Of a DNA stretch of 13,185 nucleotides, positions 6,917 through 13,185 are shown in pieces; within the stretch, counting starts at the first letter, position 1, and every line of letters starts with the position of its first letter. The position numbers and the translations under genes are program-made. Origin of the DNA: Flavobacteriaceae bacterium (GTDB taxonomy: Bacteria > Bacteroidota > Bacteroidia > Flavobacteriales > Flavobacteriaceae); assembly GCA_949507465.1 (NCBI GenBank), contig CATEMS010000247.1:1-13185 (forward strand). Direction: 5' to 3'. The notes beneath the pieces were generated by a model. The model searched no databases. It was given only the letters and a program-made list of their open reading frames with translations, and was not told where the DNA came from.

Positions 6917-8962
6917 TTAGTCTGGATATTCTACCCGCAAATGAAACATATTATTTAGTTTTTTCTTTAAAACTTTCTTGATGAGCTCAATCTCCTTAAA
7001 AGTTACATTCGCATTTAAAAACTGACCTTGTTCCATTTGGGTATCAATAATTTTTTCGACAAATACATCAATCTTGGTTGATGTAGGATCTTTTAAACTC
7101 TTACTGGCGGCCTCAACACTATCTGCCATCATTAAAATAGCTGTTTCTTTTGAAAAAGGGATAGGACCAGGATATCTAAAATCCTGCTTGTTTGCCTCTC
7201 CTTGGGTTTGCATTTCTTTTTTGTAGAAATAATACACCATACTGGTTCCGTGGTGGGTACGTATGAAGTCAATGATCCTGTCTGGTAGATTGTATTTTCT
7301 AGCAATTTCAATACCATCTATTACATGATCTATGATAATACCTGCACTCTCCTTTGGGTCTAACTCATCATGAGAATTCACTCCACTTAATTGGTTTTCT
7401 GTAAAGAAGGTAGGATTTGCCATTTTGCCAATATCATGATACAAAGCACCAACTCTAACCAACATAGAATTAGCTCCAATTTCTTGGGCAGCAGCCTCAG
7501 CAAGGTTAGCAACATTCAATGAGTGATGAAATGTTCCAGGGGCTTTATTAGAAAGTTCTTTTAATAATTTTGAATTTGTATCACTTAACTCTAATAGCGA
7601 AACATCTGACACCAAACCAAATAACTTTTCGTAGAAATAAATTAAAGGGTGAGCAAATAATGTAGCCAAACCACATAAAACGAAATAACCAAAAATATCC
7701 CACTCAAACTCATTAATATTTCCTTCCTGTATAAGAACAAATGCGAAGTAGCCTAGGATATAAATAAAAGTGATTTGTGAAACAGAAATAAACAGATTTG
7801 CTCTTTTGTACAACTCTGATACCGTTAAGATAGTCACAATACCAGCAATAATTTGTAAAAACAAGTATTCAAAACTATTAGGAACGATAAACCCAAGTAA
7901 TAAAATGGTTAGAACATGAACATATAAACCTAATCTGGGATCAAAAAATGCTTTTAAAATTAAGGGAAGGATACAAAGGGGAACCACATAGACATACTTG
8001 GCATCCATCTTCACTACAATGGTTGTAAGTAACACCATTAATAAAACATTGAAAAAGATAAAGGTTACTTTGGTGTTATTGGTGTATATATCTGGTCTGT
8101 ATTTCTTCAAAAATAACAACAACATCAATAGCACTAGCATTACAAGTAAACCATAGCCAACTATGAGCCAGAGGTAATTTGATTTGGTCCAGACCTGAGA
8201 TTGATATTCTGCCTTTAGTGAGTCTAGAATTTTGTAGGCATCAGTATCAACCAGTTCTCCCTTGGCAATAATGCGGCCACTTTTTTCTATAATTCCTTTG
8301 TTGGGATTCATGGCGTTTACCTCATCATTAATGCCAGCCTGCGTGAGTTTGGTGTTTAAAGAAACATTTGGCTTGACAACAATGGTAAGTATTTTCTCCA
8401 GCAAATCGATACTTGGAGAAATAGCCTCCAAGGAAGTTTCAGACTTAATGATAGAAGGTATATCATCAAAACTTACAATTTGATGGAATGTGACCTCATC
8501 TATTTCATTTCCGTTTTTTAGATAGACAAGTTTATCTGCCTCATAAGAGTATAATTCACTGACAACTCCATGGTTATACACTTTATCTAAAATAGCTGTA
8601 CCCTTGGTTTGTAGTAAAAGTTTAGGAACCCTAAATAATGAATTTTGGTAGGCTTCATCCAACAAACGATAAAACTCAATTTTAACATCCTCAACTACAG
8701 TAAAATCTATATCAAAATAGGGTTCTGCATTATCAATTATTTGTTGTTTTTCTGTCTCTAGTGAGTATGCATCTTTTTTTATGGTAAAACTAAAAGGAGC
8801 ATACAAATTCTCATACTGCCAAGGCTTTCCTTTCTGAAAATCATACTTAAACTGCCCAGCTTTGGGAAAAAGATAGAGTATCAAAAAAGTTGCAGCAATA
8901 AAAAGAAATCCTTTATATAGCAGGGATTGATTTCTAGAGAGTGTGCTTAATGTGTTTTTCAT
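6917..8962 (-). CDS. pgpH: 7TM-HD family phosphohydrolase, probable c-di-AMP phosphodiesterase (PgpH type)
   Basis: A 681-aa inner-membrane protein. After a short basic N-terminus there is one membrane segment (about 16-34), then a long extracytoplasmic domain (about 40-255), seven clustered membrane segments (about 260-465, starting near LWLIVGYGLLVMLVLL) and a cytoplasmic HD domain. The HD domain shows HHSLNVANLAEAAA (from H479), YHDIGK with the paired H509-D510, HEL near the conserved histidines, THHGT and MMADSVEAA. This order (extracellular domain, 7TM, HD) is that of PgpH, which degrades cyclic di-AMP to pApA. ATG at 8962 was preferred to GTG at 9004 because it gives the typical Lys-bearing N-terminus. 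It is upstream of pyrR by 106 bases and divergent from the thiolase. c-di-AMP as substrate is inferred from the family; no residue here proves it. Confidence 0.92.
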   Translation of the reverse strand: MKNTLSTLSRNQSLLYKGFLFIAATFLILYLFPKAGQFKYDFQKGKPWQYENLYAPFSFTIKKDAYSLETEKQQIIDNAEPYFDIDFTVVEDVKIEFYRLLDEAYQNSLFRVPKLLLQTKGTAILDKVYNHGVVSELYSYEADKLVYLKNGNEIDEVTFHQIVSFDDIPSIIKSETSLEAISPSIDLLEKILTIVVKPNVSLNTKLTQAGINDEVNAMNPNKGIIEKSGRIIAKGELVDTDAYKILDSLKAEYQSQVWTKSNYLWLIVGYGLLVMLVLLMLLLFLKKYRPDIYTNNTKVTFIFFNVLLMVLLTTIVVKMDAKYVYVVPLCILPLILKAFFDPRLGLYVHVLTILLLGFIVPNSFEYLFLQIIAGIVTILTVSELYKRANLFISVSQITFIYILGYFAFVLIQEGNINEFEWDIFGYFVLCGLATLFAHPLIYFYEKLFGLVSDVSLLELSDTNSKLLKELSNKAPGTFHHSLNVANLAEAAAQEIGANSMLVRVGALYHDIGKMANPTFFTENQLSGVNSHDELDPKESAGIIIDHVIDGIEIARKYNLPDRIIDFIRTHHGTSMVYYFYKKEMQTQGEANKQDFRYPGPIPFSKETAILMMADSVEAASKSLKDPTSTKIDVFVEKIIDTQMEQGQFLNANVTFKEIELIKKVLKKKLNNMFHLRVEYPD

Positions 8963-8979
8963 AATTGAAGTATTCAAGG

Positions 8980-9010
8980 TAAAGATACCTATTGGTATAT
9001 GCACTTACAA
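8980..9010 (-). promoter_or_regulatory. Candidate promoter for the 7TM-HD gene
   Basis: On the minus strand TATCTTTA (8987 to 8980) matches TAnnTTTG except for its last base, and TTG (9010 to 9008) lies 20 bases upstream. The predicted start is about 10-15 bases before the ATG at 8962, giving a very short leader. Such motifs are frequent in AT-rich DNA, so this is tentative. Confidence 0.3.
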
Positions 9011-9028
9011 AACCTATGGTTGTAAATA

Positions 9029-9059
9029 TTGATAATTTAGTTATAAATATGTAATTTCG
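9029..9059 (+). promoter_or_regulatory. Candidate promoter for the thiolase-peptidase operon
   Basis: TTG at 9029-9031 and TAATTTCG at 9052-9059 (one mismatch to TAnnTTTG) are separated by 20 bases. The predicted transcription start is about 50 bases before the ATG at 9116. It sits back to back with the candidate promoter of the 7TM-HD gene in the 153-base divergent gap. This is tentative for the same reason: AT-rich DNA gives chance matches. Confidence 0.35.
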
Positions 9060-9115
9060 TAGTCATTATTTTATGCATATTTATTGTACTCACCAAAAAA
9101 AACAAAGCCAAAATT

Positions 9116-10294
9116 ATGATAAAAAAAGTTGTGATTGTAGCAGCGGTTCGCACACCAATAGGAAGTTTTATGGGAGGATTATCCTCACTAACAGCTATTG
9201 AATTAGGGAGCCGCGCTATTAAAGGAGCTTTAGATAAAATCGATCTAGACCCAGCCCAAGTAGATGAAGTGTTTATGGGTAATGTAGTACAAGCCGGTGT
9301 AGGTCAAGCCCCTGCAAGACAAGCAGCTATAGGTGCAGGCATACCTGATACCATACCTTGTACAACAGTAAACAAGGTCTGTGCCTCTGGAATGAAAGCG
9401 GTAATGCATGCAGCTCAGGCAATTGCACTTGGCGATGCTGATGTAGTTATAGCTGGCGGGATGGAGAGTATGAGTAATATTCCTCACTATATGCACCTAA
9501 GAAAAGGAGTGAAATTTGGACCAACCACCATGGTAGACGGTATGCAAAAAGATGGACTGGTAGATTCTTTTGACAAAAATGCAATGGGTGTATTGGCAGA
9601 TAGTTGTGCAACTACATATAATTTCTCTAGAGAAGATCAAGATGCATTTGCTATAGAATCCTATAAAAGATCTGCAAAGGCTTGGAGTGAAGGAAAATTT
9701 TCTAATGAAGTAATACCTGTTTCTGTGCCTCAAAGAAGAGGAGATGACCTTGTGATTAGTGAAGATGAAGAATTTAAAAACGTAAAAATGGAAAAAATCC
9801 CTGCACTACGCGCTGCTTTCACTAAACAGGGTACTGTAACAGCTGCCAATGCCTCTACTATTAATGATGGTGCTGGTGCAATGATTTTAATGAGTGAAGA
9901 CAAGGCCAACGCTCTTGGACTTACCATTTTGGCCCACATAAAGGGGTACGCAGACGCAGCACATGAGCCGCAGTGGTTTACAACTGCTCCTTCAAAGGCT
10001 TTGCCAAAAGCGCTCGCTAAGGCAGGTGTAACACAAGATCAGATTGATTTCTTTGAGCTTAATGAAGCCTTTGCAGTTGTTGGGCTTGCTAATATGAAAA
10101 TTTTGGGTCTTGATAAAAGTATTGTAAATGTAAATGGTGGCGCAGTTTCTCTTGGGCATCCTCTTGGAGTAAGCGGTGTACGTATTTTAATCACACTGCT
10201 AAACGTACTACAACAAAACGACGCAAAATTAGGAGCTGCAGCAATTTGTAATGGTGGTGGTGGCGCCTCTGCTATGGTAATTGAAAGAGCCTAA
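9116..10294 (+). CDS. Acetyl-CoA C-acetyltransferase (thiolase)
   Basis: Biosynthetic-type thiolase that condenses two acetyl-CoA to acetoacetyl-CoA or runs the reverse cleavage (AtoB/PhaA/ThlA class). At 392 aa it has the standard length. The nucleophilic cysteine is C89 in VNKVCASGM, the catalytic histidine is H348 in NGGAVSLGHPLG, and the second catalytic cysteine is C378 in CNGGGGAS near the C-terminus. NEAFA (the oxyanion-hole Asn-Glu segment) is also present. The ATG at 9116 puts the VVIVAAVRTPIGSF start motif at residue 5. No membrane segment or signal is seen, so it is cytosolic. The NlpC/P60 peptidase gene follows after 15 bases and is surely co-transcribed, although no metabolic link is obvious. 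Whether it serves beta-oxidation, ketone-body use or the mevalonate route cannot be told here. Confidence 0.96.
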   Translation: MIKKVVIVAAVRTPIGSFMGGLSSLTAIELGSRAIKGALDKIDLDPAQVDEVFMGNVVQAGVGQAPARQAAIGAGIPDTIPCTTVNKVCASGMKAVMHAAQAIALGDADVVIAGGMESMSNIPHYMHLRKGVKFGPTTMVDGMQKDGLVDSFDKNAMGVLADSCATTYNFSREDQDAFAIESYKRSAKAWSEGKFSNEVIPVSVPQRRGDDLVISEDEEFKNVKMEKIPALRAAFTKQGTVTAANASTINDGAGAMILMSEDKANALGLTILAHIKGYADAAHEPQWFTTAPSKALPKALAKAGVTQDQIDFFELNEAFAVVGLANMKILGLDKSIVNVNGGAVSLGHPLGVSGVRILITLLNVLQQNDAKLGAAAICNGGGGASAMVIERA

Positions 10295-10309
10295 CTCACA
10301 TTTTATTTT

Positions 10310-11065
10310 ATGAAATACGGTATTTGTAATCTTAGTATAGTGCCTCTTAGAGCAGAAGCCTCAGATAGCAGTGAACTAGTGACACAGGTATTGTATGGAG
10401 AACTCTTTAAAGTTTTAGAATCTAGAAAAAAATGGAGTAGAATACGCTTAGCCTTTGATGGTTATGAGGCCTGGATCGATAACAAGCAATTTCTATTTAT
10501 AGAACAAGACAAATACAAACATTTATCTAAACAAACTCCTATTGTCTCTGAGGACTTAGTAGATATGGTATCTACCAAGGACAAACAAATATTATCCATA
10601 GTGTTGGGAAGTTCTTTAAACGCTTTAGATCTTTTAAACCATGAGTTTGAAGGCAGTCGAACACAAGAAAAGTTTGCCAAAGAAAATTTAATAAGTACTG
10701 CCCTTTTATACCTCAATACGCCCTATCTGTGGGGAGGAAAAACACCTTTTGGTATAGATTGTAGTGGGTTTACTCAAATGGTATACAAACTAAATGGCTA
10801 TGCACTCAAACGCGACGCAAGCCAACAGGTTGACCAAGGGGAAGCTCTTAGTTTTATTGAAGAGAGTGAACCTGGTGATTTAGCGTTTTTTGATAACACC
10901 GAGGGAGACATTACACATGTAGGTATTATAATGAAAGACAATTATATCATTCATGCACACGGTAAAGTAAGGATAGATAGGTTAGACCATACGGGCATTT
11001 TTAATATGCAATCAAATACCCACACTCATGCCTTAAGGGTAATCAAAAGAATTATAAAACTCTAA
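10310..11065 (+). CDS. NlpC/P60 (C40) peptidase with N-terminal SH3-like domain
   Basis: Predicted cysteine endopeptidase acting on gamma-D-glutamyl bonds in murein peptides. Residues about 1-65 look like a bacterial SH3 domain (starting at YGICNLSIVPLRAEASD). Residues about 120-250 form the NlpC/P60 domain with catalytic C151 in DCSGF, H203 in THVGII and a third polar residue H215 in IIHAHGK; YLWGGKTPFG precedes the cysteine as usual. The layout matches dipeptidyl-peptidase VI / YkfC-like enzymes that cleave free murein peptides. There is no signal peptide or lipobox, so a cytoplasmic role in peptide recycling is more likely than wall cutting; this is inference. It follows the thiolase by 15 bases and ends just before a strong terminator. 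Confidence 0.93.
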   Translation: MKYGICNLSIVPLRAEASDSSELVTQVLYGELFKVLESRKKWSRIRLAFDGYEAWIDNKQFLFIEQDKYKHLSKQTPIVSEDLVDMVSTKDKQILSIVLGSSLNALDLLNHEFEGSRTQEKFAKENLISTALLYLNTPYLWGGKTPFGIDCSGFTQMVYKLNGYALKRDASQQVDQGEALSFIEESEPGDLAFFDNTEGDITHVGIIMKDNYIIHAHGKVRIDRLDHTGIFNMQSNTHTHALRVIKRIIKL

Positions 11066-11088
11066 ATTTTAAAACCATACCTTATTGC

Positions 11089-11122
11089 AAAAAATCCCGC
11101 CATAAGCCTGGCGGGATTTTTT
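11089..11122. terminator. Bidirectional intrinsic terminator
   Basis: A perfect 13-bp inverted repeat (AAAAAATCCCGCC / GGCGGGATTTTTT) surrounds the 8-base loop ATAAGCCT. The GC-rich core is flanked by A-run and T-run arms, so either strand gives a hairpin followed by a U-tract. It lies between the convergent peptidase gene (ends 11065) and the TPR gene (ends 11141) and should terminate both. Confidence 0.93.
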
Positions 11123-11140
11123 ATTTTTTATAAATTATAG

Positions 11141-12403
11141 TTAGTTTTCTAATTCAGAAAGTTTTGATTTCATTTCAGAAAACTTAGCATCCATACTCAG
11201 TTGGCTGTATATTTCCATGAGTTTTCTTATTAGTTGAGGGTTATCACCCCTAGAGGAGTATGCTGCCTCTAGATAAGGAAGCGCTTCTCTGTAGAGCCCC
11301 TCTCTTTTAGTTTCTAGGGCGTCATATCTTTTAGAATCTGCCTTAGACATCCCTAAAGAATTCATCTCATCTACAATTTTCATTTCATCTCTAAGTATCA
11401 ATGCCCCTAGATTTACTTGAGCAGAAGGATAGTCTGGCTTTAGTTCAATCGCTTTTTTATAATACTCCATGGCTTTGTCAGGATTTCCAGAAGAGGCGGC
11501 AACAACACCAATATTATAGTAGGGCTCAGGATCAGTAGGGTCAAACTGAACAACCTGTTGCATTAACTCGTCATAACGAGCAATATTACCCATTTTGTAG
11601 ACCATTTCTGCTTCTGCTCTAACTAGAGTAATGTCTGTAGGGTTTTCTTCTCTAGCCTCTCGCATAAGAGCAATAGCCTTGTCATTCTCACCCTTACTGG
11701 AGAGTATGAGTACAACATTTTTTAAAATATCTCCTTTTACAGATTCAGACATGCGCTCACCTGGCTTTGTGTATTTACCAGATAATAACTCAGTATTTCT
11801 ATCTGTCTCAGAGGCAAAGGTTACTTCCTTATTGTCTTCAATGCGCAGGGCGGTATATTTCTTTTTGATACCTGTGTAGCCAATATCAAGCAACTGCTGG
11901 TAATAATCAAGACTTGCATCATAATCTTTGGCATTGATCATGCTTCCTGCCGCATAATACAAATCAATAGTGTCATTTTTTACTGTATAACTTGAATAAA
12001 ATCGTTCTCCAGCTTCAGAGTAGTTTTTTGCATTAGATGCTACAATTGCACTATTAAACAAAGCAACACGAGTGTTATCTAGACCAGTATCAATAATACC
12101 CTTTGATTGATTCTTTGTGTCTAATTTTTGTGCCATCTTGTATGCTGCAGCAGCATCCTTCATTTGCTGATACCCAGATTTTCCTGCCTGGGCAAGTGTG
12201 ACTTCACCTTTTGCTATGTAAAAATCTATTTTTGTTTCAAGGTCTGCATCTTCTAATTTAGTAGCAGCCGCATCTAGCAACATTTGTGCCGCCTGTACAT
12301 CTCCTTTTATAAACGCTTTTTGCGCTTTTTTTACTTCTTTTTTTTGGCCAAAAGAGGTGGCAACAACTAAAAGTGCACCAGCCAATAGTAACGATTTCTT
12401 CAT
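11141..12403 (-). CDS. Secreted tetratricopeptide-repeat protein
   Basis: A 420-aa protein with a clear Sec signal peptide (MKKSLLLAGALLVVATSFG, likely cut before Q20), so periplasmic or surface exposed; no lipobox cysteine is visible. The rest is helical with TPR-like units, including NAKNYSEAGERFYSSY (124-139), NAKDYDASLDYYQQLLDIG (157-175), KGENDKAIALMREAREENP (237-255) and the canonical pair covering about 291-335 (YYNIGVVAASSGNPDKAMEY, then KAIELKPDYPSAQVNLGAL). No enzymatic motif is seen. It likely scaffolds or binds other envelope proteins, but no partner can be named. The gene follows gyrA by 58 bases, an arrangement I recall from other flavobacteria, and that gap holds a hairpin that could uncouple its expression from gyrase. 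Confidence 0.92.
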   Translation of the reverse strand: MKKSLLLAGALLVVATSFGQKKEVKKAQKAFIKGDVQAAQMLLDAAATKLEDADLETKIDFYIAKGEVTLAQAGKSGYQQMKDAAAAYKMAQKLDTKNQSKGIIDTGLDNTRVALFNSAIVASNAKNYSEAGERFYSSYTVKNDTIDLYYAAGSMINAKDYDASLDYYQQLLDIGYTGIKKKYTALRIEDNKEVTFASETDRNTELLSGKYTKPGERMSESVKGDILKNVVLILSSKGENDKAIALMREAREENPTDITLVRAEAEMVYKMGNIARYDELMQQVVQFDPTDPEPYYNIGVVAASSGNPDKAMEYYKKAIELKPDYPSAQVNLGALILRDEMKIVDEMNSLGMSKADSKRYDALETKREGLYREALPYLEAAYSSRGDNPQLIRKLMEIYSQLSMDAKFSEMKSKLSELEN

Positions 12404-12418
12404 TTTAAAATAATTAGG

Positions 12419-12447
12419 ATCAGAAATGCTGTTTTTTTATTTCTGAT
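12419..12447 (-). other. Hairpin between gyrA and the TPR gene
   Basis: A perfect 9-bp inverted repeat, ATCAGAAAT / ATTTCTGAT, with an 11-base loop (12428-12438). In the direction of transcription the loop carries the A-run and no U-tract follows, so it is not a typical intrinsic terminator. It starts 15 bases after the gyrA stop codon and ends about 15 bases before the TPR start. It may be an mRNA-processing or stabilising stem, an operator, or a chance AT-rich repeat. Confidence 0.35.
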
Positions 12448-12461
12448 ATATTAATAGTTAT

Positions 12462-13185
12462 TTATTCTTCTTCAGTACTTGTTTGTTCAGTAGTTGACCC
12501 CGAACCCGCTATTACATCAGGAGTGTTTTGCGAGTCTGCGTCTTGTAATGATTCCTCTAATTCAGTGTCGTCATCTTTCATTACCTTGGCAACAGCTGCA
12601 ATAGAATCATCCTCACGAACCTTTATTAAACGCACGCCTTGTGTGGCACGCCCCATAACTCGTAGACTATCTACAGCCATTCTAATAGCAATTCCAGATT
12701 TATTTATAATCATTAAATCATCACTGTCAACAACATTTTTAATAGCCACAAGCCTTCCGGTTTTATCTGTAACACTGATTGTTTTTACTCCTTTCCCACC
12801 ACGGTTAGTAATGCGGTAATCTTCAATGCTTGATCTTTTACCATAGCCATTCTCTGAAACCACTAAAATCTCTGAAGAGGTATCATTAATAGCTATCATT
12901 CCTACCACTTCATCTGCATCATCTGCCAGTCTAATACCGCGAACCCCAGAGGCGTTTCTACCCATTGGTCTTGTTTTTTCTTCCTCAAACCTAATGGCTT
13001 TTCCACTTTTAACTGCAAGCATCACTTGAGAATCTCCCGTGGTTAGTTTTGCCTCCAAAAGCTCATCACCTTCTTTAATGGTTATGGCATTAATACCATT
13101 GGTTCTAGGTCTAGAATACTGCTCTAATGGTGTTTTCTTGACTTGCCCCTTTTTGGTGGCCATGATTACATATTTGCTGTTTATG
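12462..13185 (-). CDS. gyrA: DNA gyrase subunit A, C-terminal domain (partial)
   Basis: The 3' part of gyrA, cut by the right edge of the window; the frame stays open to the edge (reads INSKYVIMATKKG). About 240 C-terminal residues are present. They belong to the beta-pinwheel domain that wraps DNA and gives gyrase its supercoiling ability. Repeated blade motifs are visible: MATKKGQVKKTPLEQYSRPR, RPMGRNASGVRGIRL, YGKRSSIEDYRITNRGGKG and MGRATQGVRLIKV. The last 30 or so residues are an acidic, low-complexity tail (ending EQTSTEEE) as in many GyrA proteins. The catalytic tyrosine, quinolone-resistance region and GyrA box lie outside the window. GyrA rather than ParC is favoured by the full set of regular pinwheel blades and the acidic tail. 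Confidence 0.96.
   Translation of the reverse strand, partial: INSKYVIMATKKGQVKKTPLEQYSRPRTNGINAITIKEGDELLEAKLTTGDSQVMLAVKSGKAIRFEEEKTRPMGRNASGVRGIRLADDADEVVGMIAINDTSSEILVVSENGYGKRSSIEDYRITNRGGKGVKTISVTDKTGRLVAIKNVVDSDDLMIINKSGIAIRMAVDSLRVMGRATQGVRLIKVREDDSIAAVAKVMKDDDTELEESLQDADSQNTPDVIAGSGSTTEQTSTEEE

Noticed and set aside
8963..9004. Upstream extension of the 7TM-HD protein from a GTG at 9004.
   Set aside because: ATG at 8962 gives the usual short basic N-terminus ahead of the first membrane segment, and the extension would cover the candidate promoter.
1..13185. Mobile elements, CRISPR arrays, toxin-antitoxin or phage-defence genes, tRNA or rRNA.
   Set aside because: None seen: no transposase or integrase motifs, no spaced direct repeats, no RNA-gene signatures, and nearly all DNA is accounted for by housekeeping genes.

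Overview
The window looks like core chromosome from a member of the Flavobacteriaceae (Bacteroidota). The DNA is AT-rich, no Shine-Dalgarno sequence is evident at the starts I examined, and the best promoter candidates fit the Bacteroidota TTG / TAnnTTTG pattern. The gene neighbours also fit: gyrA followed by a secreted TPR protein, ppk1-ppx, and pyrR-pyrB-small STAS-like protein-rnz. The genus cannot be fixed from the sequence alone. I see no mobile element, CRISPR array, rRNA or tRNA, and no gene-free stretch longer than about 155 bases.

Layout, left to right. Bases 3-104 hold the 3' end of an unidentified plus-strand gene. It converges on a long minus-strand block. Read in its direction of transcription, that block starts at 8962 with a membrane-bound 7TM-HD phosphohydrolase (PgpH family, predicted cyclic-di-AMP phosphodiesterase). 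It continues with pyrR (6810), pyrB (6263), a 111-aa STAS-like protein (5335), rnz (4923), pdxH (3902), ppk1 (3113) and ppx (about 1030). Plus-strand genes start at 9116: an acetyl-CoA acetyltransferase (thiolase) and, 15 bases after it, an NlpC/P60 peptidase with no visible signal peptide. A strong bidirectional terminator (11089-11122) separates these from a second minus-strand unit at the right edge: the C-terminal part of gyrA, then a secreted TPR protein.

Functional themes. PyrR and PyrB belong to pyrimidine synthesis and its control. The pyrR promoter is the best in the window, and a perfect 7-bp inverted repeat lies where transcription should begin. Ppk1 and Ppx make and degrade polyphosphate; their reading frames are almost fused, and ppx appears to use a TTG start. 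Rnz matures tRNA 3' ends, PdxH makes pyridoxal phosphate, and the 7TM-HD protein probably controls a cyclic dinucleotide.

I found no convincing new multi-gene system. The points most worth a second look are the inverted repeats at the pyrR promoter, a run of eight G inside pdxH that would disrupt the enzyme if it slipped, the STAS-like protein overlapping pyrB (a family prone to the wrong name 'ribonuclease Z'), and a perfect 9-bp hairpin between gyrA and the TPR gene.
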